Shown here: positions 1-9,732 of the stretch, piece after piece
Numbering within the stretch: the stretch's first letter is position 1
Layout: each line of letters begins with the position of its first letter
From: Prevotella sp. UBA2711
Lineage (GTDB): Bacteria > Bacteroidota > Bacteroidia > Bacteroidales > Bacteroidaceae
Length of the DNA stretch: 64,000 nt
Assembly (NCBI GenBank): GCA_002354095.1
Contig: DEKX01000028.1
Span: 1-64,000, forward strand
Direction of reading: 5' to 3'
Made by a program: the position numbers and the translations under genes
The notes under the pieces: generated by a model
The model's database searches: none
What the model was told of the DNA's origin: nothing
Seen by the model: only the letters and a program-made list of their open reading frames with translations

Positions 1-3000
1 AGACAAAAGTTAATGGTACCGTTACATCCCAGGATGATGGACAGCCTGTAATTGGTGCTTCTGTCCTCGTGGTTGGGACACAGGTTGGTACAGTAACGGA
101 TGCTAATGGTCGCTTTGAGTTGTCAGTTCCTGAAGGCAAGAGCACGCTGCGCATCACTTATGTGGGTATGGAGCCGATTGAGGTGAGTGCTCGACCCAAT
201 ATGCGTATTATGTTAACCAGCGACCAAAAGGCTTTGGATGAAGTGATTGTCGTTGCCTATGGTACGGCCAAGCGTTCAGCTTTCACAGGTTCTGCAGGTG
301 TGTTAAATGCAAGTGAGATTAGTAAAGTTCAGGTGCAAAACCCTGTTAATGCTTTGACTGGTAAGGTGGCTGGTGTACAGATTAACACTGCATCTGGTCA
401 GCCTGGTTCTAATCCTACCGTTCGTATTCGTGGTATCAGTTCAATCAATGCGGGTAATGCTCCATTGTATGTAGTGGATGGCGTTCCTTTTGATGGTGAC
501 TTGAATGATATCAACCCTCAGGACATTCTTTCAATGACTGTTCTGAAGGATGCTGCCTCAGCTGCTCTGTATGGTGCTCGTGGTGCTAATGGTGTGATTA
601 TACTCACTACTAAGAAGGGCGATCGCGGAAAGGCTACTATTACTGTAGATGCAAAGTGGGGTAGCAATTCACGTGCTGTTCCTGACTACAACTATGTAAC
701 CAGTCCTGCTCGTTACTATGAAATGTGGTATAGTGCATTGAAGAACTACAAAATGAATGCTGAAGGTGCTTCTGATGCTGCTGCTCATGCATGGGCTAAC
801 CAGAATCTGACAGTTGATGATGGTACTTACGGCTTGGGCTATAATGTGTATACCTACCCAGAAGGAGAATATCTGATTGGCTCAAATGGTCGCTTGAATC
901 CTAATGCAACATTAGGCCGCATCATTGAGGCTGATGGCGCTAAGTACACTTTGAGACCAGACGATTGGGTGGATGCATCTTACAAAAACAGTCTGCGTCA
1001 GGAATACTCAATGACGGCGACAGGAGGAAACGAAAAGGGCTCTTTCTATGGTTCTGTTAACTACTTGAACAATCAGGGTATTACGGTTGCTTCTGATTAC
1101 AAACGCTTCACAGGTCGTTTGAAAGCTGATTATCAGTTTAAGCCTTGGTTGAAACTGGGTGCCAACATGAGTTACACGCATTTTAATGCCAACAGTTTGG
1201 ATGAGGACGGTAGTTCTACTTCTTCAGCCAACATATTTGCGCTGACGAAGATGGCTCCTATCTATCCTATCTTCATTCGCGATGAAAATGGCAACGTCAT
1301 GTACAATCCTGTAGCTAAGATTAATGTATATGATTATGGTGATGGCTCAGAAATTGGTATTGAGCGTCCATACTTCTCAGGTGCTAACCCATTGGGAAGC
1401 AATCAACTTGATAAGAATAATTCGGAAGGTAATACTTTTAACGTTGTCGGTACTGCGGAGATTACTCTTCCTTATGGTTTCAAGTTCACTAGCACCAACA
1501 GCGTATTTACGTCTGAGTCACGTGGAACTACTACTGTCAACCCGTTCTATGGTCAGTACGCTTCTGAGAACGGACAGATTTACAAGAGCCATGCTCGTAC
1601 TTGGGCTTACAACTATCAGCAACTGCTCAACTGGCATCATTTGTATGGCAAGCATGATATCGCTGCTATGATTGGTCATGAGTATTATCGTTCAAGATAC
1701 TACTATCTCTCAGGCGGTAAGTCTGGTACGTTCGACCCAGAAGCATTCGAAATGGCAGGTGCAATCAAGGACGGTTCTTCAAACTCTTACACTACCGACT
1801 ACAACACTGAGGGTTGGTTCGGTCGTTTGCAATACAACTACGATGAGCGTTACTTTGCTTCTCTGTCCTATCGTCGTGATGCTTCTTCTCGCTTCCATCC
1901 TGATAACCGTTGGGGATCTTTCTGGTCATTTGGTGCCGCTTGGATGCTTAGCAAAGAGAGTTTCTTTAATGTCAGCTGGATTGATGAGTTGAAGTTGAAG
2001 GTTTCTTATGGTGAACAAGGTAATGACCAGATAGGTAACTATCGTTACACCACTCTTTATGGTATTGTTAACAACGACTATTTGGCTGGTGTATTGCCTT
2101 CTGCTTTGGGTAATCCTAATATTTCTTGGGAGAAGAATGGTAACTTCAATGCAGGTGTGGACTTTTCATTCTTTAAGGGCCGTTTGAGTGGTAATGTTGA
2201 GTTCTTTACCCGCAAGACCTCTGACATGCTGTCGTCTCTGCCTTTGGCTCCATCTTACGGATTCCGCAGCAAGATGTCTAACGTCGGCGATATGAGAAAT
2301 ACAGGTTTCGAAATTGAACTTCAGGGCGTTATCTTGAAAAAGAAGGATTTCTCTTGGGATGCATTTGCCAATATCACCTTCCAGAAAAATAAGATTATCC
2401 GTCTGGCAGATGAGAGTAAAACTATGGAAACTGACGGTGTGAAGGGTTATTCATCAGGTAACTATTACTATGGTGAAGGAGAATCTATCTATACCTATCG
2501 TATGAAGTCGTATGCCGGTGTATATGGTACTAACACATGGCAATTGACATCAGATACAGAATATGATGAAAGCAAGGGTGGTATGGCCATGTATTGGCAG
2601 GATACCAAGGATGCTGATGGTAATGTGACAGGTCAAACAGCTACAACAGATTATAGTGCTGCAACCTACCACCTTCATAAGACTGCTATGCCTGCAGCAT
2701 TCGGTGGTTTTGGAACTAATGTTGCCTGGAAAGGATTCGACTTCTCAATTGCTTTCTCTTATCAGTTAGGCGGAAAGGTGTATGATAGCGATTATCAGGC
2801 GGCTATGGGTGTTGACCCAGGTCACATCATGCACGTAGATATGCAGAATGCCTGGACTTCTGTTAATCAGACAAACATTCCTCGTTTGCAGTTTGACGAT
2901 GATTATACAAATTCTACATCAGATCGTTTCTTGGTAAGCGCATCTTATCTGAGTTTGAATAACATCAATTTCGGTTATACATTGCCTTTCTCTTTGACAT

Positions 3001-3167
3001 CAAAGATCGACGTACAGAAGATTCGTCTCTATGTTACAGCAGACAATATTTGGGTATGGTCAAAGCGTCAGGGACTTGATCCTCGTCAGAGTATCTCTGG
3101 TAGCGTAACTTCTGCCTACTATGCTCCAATGCGTACTATCTCTGGTGGTATTTCTGTTACATTCTAA
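1..3167 (+). CDS. SusC/RagA-family TonB-linked outer-membrane protein (5' partial)
   Basis: The frame is open from the left edge (first whole codon at base 3), so start, signal peptide and part of the N-terminal domain lie outside the window. About 1,050 residues remain. The order is a carboxypeptidase-regulatory-like beta-sandwich (DANGRFEL), a TonB plug with the SusC-type signature (DEVIVVAYGT, VRIRG, LYVVDGVPF, ASAALYGARGANGVI), then a long beta-barrel ending in Phe, as expected for BAM-inserted barrels. SusC proteins are TonB-driven importers closed by a SusD lid. The SusD partner starts 27 bp downstream, so the two are one operon. The substrate cannot be read from the barrel; the peptidase gene that follows suggests peptides rather than glycans, which is inference. 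Confidence 0.95.
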   Translation, partial: TKVNGTVTSQDDGQPVIGASVLVVGTQVGTVTDANGRFELSVPEGKSTLRITYVGMEPIEVSARPNMRIMLTSDQKALDEVIVVAYGTAKRSAFTGSAGVLNASEISKVQVQNPVNALTGKVAGVQINTASGQPGSNPTVRIRGISSINAGNAPLYVVDGVPFDGDLNDINPQDILSMTVLKDAASAALYGARGANGVIILTTKKGDRGKATITVDAKWGSNSRAVPDYNYVTSPARYYEMWYSALKNYKMNAEGASDAAAHAWANQNLTVDDGTYGLGYNVYTYPEGEYLIGSNGRLNPNATLGRIIEADGAKYTLRPDDWVDASYKNSLRQEYSMTATGGNEKGSFYGSVNYLNNQGITVASDYKRFTGRLKADYQFKPWLKLGANMSYTHFNANSLDEDGSSTSSANIFALTKMAPIYPIFIRDENGNVMYNPVAKINVYDYGDGSEIGIERPYFSGANPLGSNQLDKNNSEGNTFNVVGTAEITLPYGFKFTSTNSVFTSESRGTTTVNPFYGQYASENGQIYKSHARTWAYNYQQLLNWHHLYGKHDIAAMIGHEYYRSRYYYLSGGKSGTFDPEAFEMAGAIKDGSSNSYTTDYNTEGWFGRLQYNYDERYFASLSYRRDASSRFHPDNRWGSFWSFGAAWMLSKESFFNVSWIDELKLKVSYGEQGNDQIGNYRYTTLYGIVNNDYLAGVLPSALGNPNISWEKNGNFNAGVDFSFFKGRLSGNVEFFTRKTSDMLSSLPLAPSYGFRSKMSNVGDMRNTGFEIELQGVILKKKDFSWDAFANITFQKNKIIRLADESKTMETDGVKGYSSGNYYYGEGESIYTYRMKSYAGVYGTNTWQLTSDTEYDESKGGMAMYWQDTKDADGNVTGQTATTDYSAATYHLHKTAMPAAFGGFGTNVAWKGFDFSIAFSYQLGGKVYDSDYQAAMGVDPGHIMHVDMQNAWTSVNQTNIPRLQFDDDYTNSTSDRFLVSASYLSLNNINFGYTLPFSLTSKIDVQKIRLYVTADNIWVWSKRQGLDPRQSISGSVTSAYYAPMRTISGGISVTF

Positions 3168-3194
3168 ACAATTAATAATAAGGAAAAAGTGAAT

Positions 3195-4853
3195 ATGAAA
3201 AAGATATATAATTCAATTCTTACTCTGTCCTTGTTGGCTACCACATTTACAGTAACAAGCTGTATCAAAGAGACTGTGCCAACAAGTTCCGCAACTGAAG
3301 AGCAGATTAAGTCTTCTGACCGTTCTCTCTCGGCTCTGCTTTGGGGTATGCCTGCATCTCTAAACACAGAGGATGCTGATAACGCGCACTATCGTTTTGG
3401 ATATGGTGCACTGATGAAAGTTCGCGATGTTATGACTGGCGACTATACCACAGCATCAAATAGCTATAATCACTTCTCTTCATGGGCACGCAATGTTAAT
3501 CAAGGTGAAAGTTATGCTATCGGACAGTATCTTTGGAACGTCAGCTACGAATTTGTACATTCTGCTAACTTGATGTTGAATGCTGTTCCGGATGTAGAGA
3601 GTGCATCAGACGAGGTTAAAGGATATGTAGGTGCTGCTTATGCTTTCCGCGCTATGGAGTATCTGGATTTAGCCCGTATGTATGAGTTCCTTCCTAATGA
3701 CAAGACTGAAGCTGTCAACAAGGATGGTAACAATGTACAGAATCTGACTGTACCCATTGTCACAGAAAAGACTACAGAGGCAGAAGCTCGCAACAATCCT
3801 CGTGCTACACGTGCAGAAATGGCTAAGTTCATTGAGGATGACCTGAATAATGCAGAGAAGTATATTGAATATCTGAGTGAGACTAACAAGACACTTCCCC
3901 ATCTTGATTGTGTATATGGACTGAAAGCACGTCTGTATATGTGGTTGGAGAACTATCCTAAGGCTCAGGAATATGCCGAGAAAGCTATTGAAGCTTCATC
4001 CTTGCGTCCAATGAATGAGGACGAAATGCTTAACACCAGCAAGGGTTTCAATGATATTTCACGCTGGATGTGGGGTGGTCAGTTAGTGAAAGAGAATGAT
4101 GCTGTTCAAACTGGTATCGTCAACTGGGTTTCTTGGATGTCTAACGAGACTTCATTTGGATACAATGCTTATGGTCCACGTATCAGAATCGATGCAGCTA
4201 TGTATTCGCGCATTAGCAATACTGATATCAGAAAGAATTTGTGGTCACCAGGATCTTTTGCCCAGGCTACAGCTTGGTATAAATACTATTGTGTAGGAAT
4301 CGGTGACTGTCTGAATAATGATGGAAGTATTAATGCTGCAAAGGATGAGGTTAGATATCGTGCTTGGAATGCATATACTTCAATCAAATTCCGTCCAAAT
4401 CTTGGAAAGTATAATGATGTACAGATTGGAGGTGCTTCTGCATATCCTATTATGCGACTGGAAGAAATGTATTTCATCATGATTGAGGCATTGGCTCATC
4501 AGAATGCTAATCTTGGTAAGCAACTGCTGGAGAGTTTTATGCAAAACTATCGTGATCCCAACTATACATGTCTGGTTACCAATCAGGATGACGTGATTGA
4601 GGAAATCGTATTCCAAAAGCGTGTGGAATTATGGGGAGAAGGTCAGTCCTTCTTTGACATTAAACGCTTAAACTACTCAGTGACTCGTGGCTATAAAGGC
4701 ACAAACCATGTAAATGGTCAGCGTTACAACACGGAAGGACGTCCTGCATGGATGAATTTGGTTATCGTACAAACTGAGCAGAACAACAACGAAGCTGTGA
4801 TGGGTTACAACAATCCCGACCCAACAGGTAAATATACGAACTGGTCTGAATAA
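3195..4853 (+). CDS. SusD/RagB-family outer-membrane lipoprotein
   Basis: This is the surface lipoprotein that caps the SusC channel and helps bind substrate. The N-terminus is a signal peptide with a lipobox-like stretch (TVTSC, Cys about residue 23). The body has the helical TPR-rich SusD fold: SALLWGMPA near the start, YAFRAMEYLDLARMYEF in the middle, and the C-terminal RVELWGEGQSFFDIKR signature. ATG 3195 is preferred over GTG 3189 because AGGAAA lies just upstream at 3181. Length (552 aa) is usual. It follows the SusC gene and precedes a small lipoprotein gene, the common SusC-SusD-accessory order. Confidence 0.95.
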   Translation: MKKIYNSILTLSLLATTFTVTSCIKETVPTSSATEEQIKSSDRSLSALLWGMPASLNTEDADNAHYRFGYGALMKVRDVMTGDYTTASNSYNHFSSWARNVNQGESYAIGQYLWNVSYEFVHSANLMLNAVPDVESASDEVKGYVGAAYAFRAMEYLDLARMYEFLPNDKTEAVNKDGNNVQNLTVPIVTEKTTEAEARNNPRATRAEMAKFIEDDLNNAEKYIEYLSETNKTLPHLDCVYGLKARLYMWLENYPKAQEYAEKAIEASSLRPMNEDEMLNTSKGFNDISRWMWGGQLVKENDAVQTGIVNWVSWMSNETSFGYNAYGPRIRIDAAMYSRISNTDIRKNLWSPGSFAQATAWYKYYCVGIGDCLNNDGSINAAKDEVRYRAWNAYTSIKFRPNLGKYNDVQIGGASAYPIMRLEEMYFIMIEALAHQNANLGKQLLESFMQNYRDPNYTCLVTNQDDVIEEIVFQKRVELWGEGQSFFDIKRLNYSVTRGYKGTNHVNGQRYNTEGRPAWMNLVIVQTEQNNNEAVMGYNNPDPTGKYTNWSE

Positions 4854-4876
4854 TTAGATTTCAAAGAAGTAAGATT

Positions 4877-5695
4877 ATGAACAACATTGTAAAGAAAAAC
4901 TATCTTTTACTGATAGCAATGGCAGTGATAACACTTGCCTCTTGTACTGATAAATATTCATACGACGCTGCCCAGCCCCTGGATAATGCGAAGATTACTT
5001 TGGAAGCAGAACAAACCAGTTACTACTTCGAAGGTGCTCAGGAGCAGCAAGAGTTCTCTTTTAATGTCAATCGTCCAAGCGAAACAGGTTCTGTGACCAT
5101 ATCACTCGTCTGTGACAATGACAAGGTTAAAGTTCCTGAAACTGTGACATTCAATGATGGAGAGACAACCAAGACAGTAACAGCTACCAGCGCTATTGCT
5201 AAGGGTGAGAAAGTAACAGTATCTATTAGTGCAATTGATACTGATGCCAACATCTATTCAGAGGCTCAGTACATTGTCATCACACTTGAGCGTGACAAGT
5301 ATGCATGGATTACTTGCGGTAAGGCGATCTTTGTCGACTATACCTTCGATGGTGCAACAGGTGAAGTTGAAGTTCAGCGTTGCGAAGGCGAAGGAGTTGA
5401 GAACACTTATAAGCTCGTTAATCCATACTATGCAGTTTATGAAGAAGGCATTGGCGACATTAAGTTTAAACTTGATGACACAGGAAAGCCAGTTGACATG
5501 GTTACAGAGAATAATGTCATAGTATCGTTATTTGGATATGATTTCTATTTCGATCCAGTTTCCTTCGGTGCTTATTGCAATTTCGAAAAAGACCAAGATG
5601 GTGTTTATTGGGTTAGTTGCTTGTTGAAACAAGGTAGCAGTCTGTATACGGGTGGTTCATTCGGATTCATGTGGACAGAGGGATATCCTTATTAA
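4877..5695 (+). CDS. SusCD-associated surface lipoprotein of unknown function
   Basis: The 272-aa product begins with a lipoprotein signal peptide (ITLASC, Cys about 23). Residues about 40-140 are beta-rich and Thr/Val-rich (TVTFNDGETTKTVT), resembling Calx-beta or BACON-like sandwiches. The C-terminal part is rich in Tyr, Phe and Gly. No catalytic motif is visible. It lies 23 bp after the SusD stop and before a strong terminator, so it is the third gene of the SusCD operon. By position it is probably a surface ligand-binding protein; the ligand is unknown and the family was not recognised. Confidence 0.85.
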   Translation: MNNIVKKNYLLLIAMAVITLASCTDKYSYDAAQPLDNAKITLEAEQTSYYFEGAQEQQEFSFNVNRPSETGSVTISLVCDNDKVKVPETVTFNDGETTKTVTATSAIAKGEKVTVSISAIDTDANIYSEAQYIVITLERDKYAWITCGKAIFVDYTFDGATGEVEVQRCEGEGVENTYKLVNPYYAVYEEGIGDIKFKLDDTGKPVDMVTENNVIVSLFGYDFYFDPVSFGAYCNFEKDQDGVYWVSCLLKQGSSLYTGGSFGFMWTEGYPY

Positions 5696-5709
5696 ATATT
5701 AACTAACAT

Positions 5710-5748
5710 AAGAAGTGTGTAATTCATTTTACACACTTCTTATTTTTA
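5710..5748 (+). terminator. Rho-independent terminator of the SusCD operon
   Basis: A perfect 13-bp stem (5710-5722 with 5729-5741), a 6-nt loop and a following ATTTTTA run end the SusCD-lipoprotein operon. The C10 peptidase gene starts 20 bp after the stem, so it either has its own promoter or depends on read-through. Confidence 0.9.
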
Positions 5749-5761
5749 ATTTAATCAGCCT

Positions 5762-7363
5762 ATGAAGTGGAGATTTTTTACACTTATTCTATTCGTTATT
5801 TACATCAGTTCTTCTGAGGCCAAGCCAAGAACTAATCGTGAAATGGCTGCCATAGCATCAGCTAAGTTATCTCAGGTGGGGATGCAAAGTGGTAAAAGGA
5901 GCCAAACGACCACGTTGAAAGAACTTAAATCAACTGATTATTACGCTATTTATGGCAATACTTTAGGTTTTGTTATTGTGACAAAAGATGACAGATTCCA
6001 GCCTATAATTGGTTACTCTAACTCGGTTTTTAATGAAAGGATGATACCGTCGAATTTCAAATGGTGGTTGGATGCTGTTAACGCATATATGTCTGAAAAC
6101 CCAATTATATTAAGCAAAAGTATAACAGCAGCAAACAGCGTTAGCCCATTGATGAAAACTAAATGGGATCAATTCGAGCCTTACAATAATCTTACGCCTA
6201 CCTACACAGAAAAAGGTGAAACATTTCACTATCCCACAGGATGTTTGGCAACCGCTATGGCGCAAATCATGTATTACTATAAGCATCCTAAAAAGGGGGC
6301 AGGAGAGAGTGCATATTATGTCAATGGGAAAACAATTCCTATCATCATTGATTTCAGTCAAACAGAATACGACTGGGATAATATTTTGGAGTCATATAGC
6401 TCAACTTATACAGAAGCACAGGCTGAGGCAGTAGCTACATTAATGTATCATTGTGGCACCTCTGTAAAGATGACCTATGATAAAAGTGGTAGCGGAGCCT
6501 TGATGTCCAATGGCTGCAAGGCAATGAGAACGAATTTTAGCTATCCTTATTCGGTAATTTATTTTCGAAATTATTGTACAGGCGAAGAGTGGCTTAACAT
6601 GGTCTACGATGAATTGAATGCAAAACGTCCTATCATCTATGCGGGTGATGATGGAAAGCAGACTGGTCATGCATTTGTTCTACACGGCTATGATAATGAT
6701 GGACTGGTGTACGTTAATTGGGGGTGGTCAGGCTATTATGATGGATACTTTGACATCACACTTTTAAATCCAGGAAAAGATACTTATGCGTATGGCCAGC
6801 AAATGCTGATTGTCAATCCGGAGAAGGACGCGACTCAATTGCATTCCTCCTGGGCATTGGGCGAACATCTGATATTGAGTAAACTTTCTGACGATAAGTT
6901 GTCTTTGTCATGTGATGGCTTTTATAATATGGATTTGTCATTTAAAGGGACTATTTGCTTAATCGCTGAAAACGAAAGTGATATATATGAGCTTATCGGC
7001 ATGGATGTAACTGACAACAAAGGAATTGGTGAAGGGTTCTCTTTAAAAGATCAAGAAGTGGATATTAAAGAATTATCTATTGGTACATATAGGTTGTATT
7101 TAGCAAGCAAATCAGAAAATGAAAGCTCATGGCAATCTTTTAGAGCTCATGAAACTATCAATAGGACTTACATTTTAGAAAAGACAGCATCAGGAATATT
7201 CCTAACCGAAGGAGAAGTTCCTACAAGCATTGGAAAATTTACCAAATCAGAACTTTCAACTCCACGTTTCTACGACCTCCAAGGTCGTGAGGTGAATGCA
7301 GACACGAAAGGCTTGGTGATTCGCAAGCAGGGCAATGAGGTAAAGAAGGTCGTAGTGCGCTAA
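5762..7363 (+). CDS. Secreted C10-family cysteine peptidase (streptopain/interpain type)
   Basis: A Sec signal peptide (residues 1-20) is followed by an inhibitory pro-region (about 25-115) and the papain-like C10 catalytic domain. The nucleophile is Cys161 in PTGCLATAMAQ and the catalytic His is His303 in GHAFVLHGYD, followed by the family's VNWGWSGYYDGYF segment. Residues about 360-490 form a beta-rich extension. The C-terminus (FYDLQGREV, then KKVVVR) looks like the short type IX secretion tail seen in Prevotella; porU and porV are in this window. The family includes SpeB, PrtT and interpain A, broad endopeptidases cleaved to maturity. It may supply peptides to the SusCD pair upstream (inference). 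Confidence 0.92.
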   Translation: MKWRFFTLILFVIYISSSEAKPRTNREMAAIASAKLSQVGMQSGKRSQTTTLKELKSTDYYAIYGNTLGFVIVTKDDRFQPIIGYSNSVFNERMIPSNFKWWLDAVNAYMSENPIILSKSITAANSVSPLMKTKWDQFEPYNNLTPTYTEKGETFHYPTGCLATAMAQIMYYYKHPKKGAGESAYYVNGKTIPIIIDFSQTEYDWDNILESYSSTYTEAQAEAVATLMYHCGTSVKMTYDKSGSGALMSNGCKAMRTNFSYPYSVIYFRNYCTGEEWLNMVYDELNAKRPIIYAGDDGKQTGHAFVLHGYDNDGLVYVNWGWSGYYDGYFDITLLNPGKDTYAYGQQMLIVNPEKDATQLHSSWALGEHLILSKLSDDKLSLSCDGFYNMDLSFKGTICLIAENESDIYELIGMDVTDNKGIGEGFSLKDQEVDIKELSIGTYRLYLASKSENESSWQSFRAHETINRTYILEKTASGIFLTEGEVPTSIGKFTKSELSTPRFYDLQGREVNADTKGLVIRKQGNEVKKVVVR

Positions 7364-7386
7364 AGCGCTATACCTTATTATATATA

Positions 7387-7427
7387 AATAGGGTTAGGAG
7401 AACATCCTAACCCTATTGTTTTATTTT
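7387..7427. terminator. Bidirectional terminator between converging protease genes
   Basis: A perfect 13-bp stem (7387-7399 with 7405-7417) with loop GAACA is followed on the plus strand by GTTTTATTTT and on the minus strand by an A/T-rich tract. It separates the C10 peptidase gene from the converging metalloprotease gene, whose stop codon lies within it. Confidence 0.88.
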
Positions 7428-8803
7428 GCATCTACGACAGGTAGCTGTCGGAAGGGGACTTCCGGACAGTGAGTTGTCTTTACAAATCCTGGTGCTGGAG
7501 CAAATGCACGATTGGCTGCACCCTTGGTGACATAGCCTGTGGTATTGTACTCTACCAGTTTGGGACCAGGCATCAGAACTCCGTATTTCAATACGTGGCG
7601 CGTGCGATTTTTCTGCTGAGGACTGAATTTCTCTGCCGACGTATAGGCATAATCCAGTATGTTCGTCGCCAAGAACTCTTCACCTGTTTTGCAATCCTTG
7701 CGAGTACCCAGTTCCTTAAATGTAAAGGAGTCTCTCCCCTTTGCCTTTTCGTCTGCCTGATATTTCAGAATATAGCTTATATAATTATCATAGTCGCTGA
7801 TAGGCGTATCATCACATGCGTCATCATCTTCACACTCATGCTCCGAAAATGTATGAAGCAACCCCAGATAGTGACCTAATTCATGAGCAACGGTAGTTAC
7901 AATATACGTTGATTTAATCATGTTTTCTTCTTGCCACTCATTGATATAATCGCTATTGATGCAGACACCGAACGGAGTATCGAGATAGGCATAATCAATG
8001 ACATTGTCAGAGGTCCGTAGGGAATCTAACGGATGGGCCGAAGGCAGAAACGGCATAGTAGTCATTCCAAGGGTTATTTTATCGCCACCATCTTTGGCAA
8101 ATGGGAATACGAAGATATTGATATACTTTTTCAGGTTAAGCACATCATCTGAAAAGGTCTTGTCTTTCAGAAAATCATCAGGAGACATTTCATCGAAGTC
8201 AACCTGCTTGCGTATAATGCCCGGCTCTGAGAGTTCCTCGCCTTTCCTATCATACTTGCCCATTTCAAAAACTATATGCATATCGTTATCAGCATACAAC
8301 TGATTGACGGCCTTCAGAATTTTCGTAAACTGACCCGCATCGGCATTCTGGGTCTTGCTGGACTCATTTTTATACAACACATGGAAAACCACAGGCAGAT
8401 GATATTCGTAGGTATCCACATCACCGTTGAATGCTGGTTGTGACACATTAACCTGCAGCGAACTATTGCCAATGGAGATAGTGACTGTACCAGAACGCGC
8501 CTTATTGGTGATATTGGGACTGACCCACAACACTATCTTGTCGCTTGTACCACTCGACTTGACTGGATAACACCAGTTCTTGCAATGATCATCGCTTTTG
8601 ACCGACCATGAGGCTGATGCCGACAGACGTATGACCTGTGAGGTCACTGACGAATCCCAGACGTAAGAGACGGAATGTGCATCGGTATTGCCTGAATTGC
8701 CACCCGATGGTTGTTCTACAATTACTTTCACGTCGGTAGCATCGTCACCCCCACAGCCACAGAGCAACAACGAGAAGCCTATCAAAGCCCAGAATTTTCT
8801 CAT
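7421..8803 (-). CDS. Zinc metalloprotease lipoprotein (M43/pappalysin-like) with BACON-like domain
   Basis: A lipoprotein signal peptide (LLLCGC, Cys about 15-17) is followed by a BACON-like beta-sandwich at about 45-122 (SASASWSVK, RSGTVTISIG) and a metzincin catalytic domain. The zinc motif HELGHYLGLLH spans residues 307-317 (His307, Glu308, His311, His317) and is followed by a Cys/Asp-rich segment (CEDDDACDDTP) typical of M43 cytophagalysin/pappalysin relatives. It is predicted to be a surface-anchored endopeptidase. It is the last gene of a minus-strand group after a coiled-coil lipoprotein gene (12-bp gap) and converges with the C10 peptidase gene. Substrate and processing are not visible. 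Confidence 0.9.
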   Translation of the reverse strand: MRKFWALIGFSLLLCGCGGDDATDVKVIVEQPSGGNSGNTDAHSVSYVWDSSVTSQVIRLSASASWSVKSDDHCKNWCYPVKSSGTSDKIVLWVSPNITNKARSGTVTISIGNSSLQVNVSQPAFNGDVDTYEYHLPVVFHVLYKNESSKTQNADAGQFTKILKAVNQLYADNDMHIVFEMGKYDRKGEELSEPGIIRKQVDFDEMSPDDFLKDKTFSDDVLNLKKYINIFVFPFAKDGGDKITLGMTTMPFLPSAHPLDSLRTSDNVIDYAYLDTPFGVCINSDYINEWQEENMIKSTYIVTTVAHELGHYLGLLHTFSEHECEDDDACDDTPISDYDNYISYILKYQADEKAKGRDSFTFKELGTRKDCKTGEEFLATNILDYAYTSAEKFSPQQKNRTRHVLKYGVLMPGPKLVEYNTTGYVTKGAANRAFAPAPGFVKTTHCPEVPFRQLPVVDAK

Positions 8804-8815
8804 CAGCTATCCGTT

Positions 8816-9664
8816 TTAGACCAGAATGACCAGATATTTGCTGGTTGACCAGAACAGCTGTGGATTGGTAATGCGCAGGATGTACTGCTTATTGGCATCG
8901 CGCTCCAAGACATAGCTGGAAGCAGGGTGATTGGTCAACAACTTGGCTGAACGAGAATAGAGCTTAATCTCCTTATCGACACGAATGTCAATCTTGGTGA
9001 AGTATTCACGATTGAAGTTGGACTGAAGCACCTTGCCATTCTCAATGATATGCTGCTCCTTGAGTTCCTTCTTCGTGCCGAATACGAACCAAGCGGTGTT
9101 CAACTGCTTATCCTGAGCCGAGATGGTCTCTGCCTTCTGAGAGATTTCAGCCTTCTGCTGAGAGGTCTCAACGGTGAGGTCAGCCACTTCGGTACCTAAC
9201 TCAGCCAGACGGATATCGCGTGATTTCAAATCGAGCTTCAGCTGGTTAATCTCCTGATCCTTTGCCTCCATCTGAGCAACCAAGTTCTCAATTGTCTTAC
9301 GCAACTCGTCACCCTTCACAGAACTCTGACGCAACTGGCTCTTCAACTTGTTAATGAGCTCACGATTGTGCTGCATTGTCTCCTGAATCTGGGCAATGTT
9401 ATCGCGAATACGCTGATTGCGGTTGGCGCCTTCGCCATCCTTAGCCAGTGTCACTCGGTCTTGAGCGGCATTGATAGCACGGAAGCCCTCTTCAATCTCG
9501 TTGAAGGTAGCCATCATGTCGTTGATTTCATTATCCTTCTGCTGGATAATACGGTTCAGAGAATCGGTCTGCTGGGCCATCATTAACTCTTCCGTCTTTG
9601 GTCCCTGCTGCTTGCAGGCTACCATTGCTACGGCACCAAGTGCCAAAATCAATAATTTCTTCAT
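8816..9664 (-). CDS. Coiled-coil lipoprotein, possibly Cbp1-like adhesin
   Basis: This 282-aa protein has an SPII signal peptide (AVAMVACKQQ, Cys17), a long heptad-rich coiled coil over about residues 30-195 (repeated Q/K/E/L patterns), and a C-terminal beta-rich domain (about 200-282) ending in STSKYLVILV. Coiled-coil lipoproteins of this size are conserved in Bacteroidales, and I recall some being named Cbp1-type collagen-binding adhesins; that assignment is tentative. It lies 61 bp downstream of rsmI, and the gap is almost wholly an octanucleotide repeat array. Envelope attachment is well supported; the ligand is unknown. Confidence 0.82.
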   Translation of the reverse strand: MKKLLILALGAVAMVACKQQGPKTEELMMAQQTDSLNRIIQQKDNEINDMMATFNEIEEGFRAINAAQDRVTLAKDGEGANRNQRIRDNIAQIQETMQHNRELINKLKSQLRQSSVKGDELRKTIENLVAQMEAKDQEINQLKLDLKSRDIRLAELGTEVADLTVETSQQKAEISQKAETISAQDKQLNTAWFVFGTKKELKEQHIIENGKVLQSNFNREYFTKIDIRVDKEIKLYSRSAKLLTNHPASSYVLERDANKQYILRITNPQLFWSTSKYLVILV

Positions 9665-9676
9665 ATCATTTAATTT

Positions 9677-9732
9677 TTCAATTCTTCAATCCTTCAATCT
9701 TTCAATCCTTCAATCCTTCAATCCTTCAATCT
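9677..9732. repeat. Octanucleotide tandem array TTCAATNN x7
   Basis: Seven head-to-tail 8-bp units (TTCAATTC, TTCAATCC, TTCAATCT, then three TTCAATCC and one TTCAATCT) fill the spacer between rsmI and the coiled-coil lipoprotein gene. The rsmI stop codon (complement of 9726-9728) lies inside the last unit. The same octamer occurs inside an acyltransferase gene at 30492-30558. Confidence 0.97.

Noticed and set aside
1324..1992. Two plus-strand frames inside the SusC gene
   Set aside because: Out-of-frame shadows of an unambiguous SusC coding sequence.
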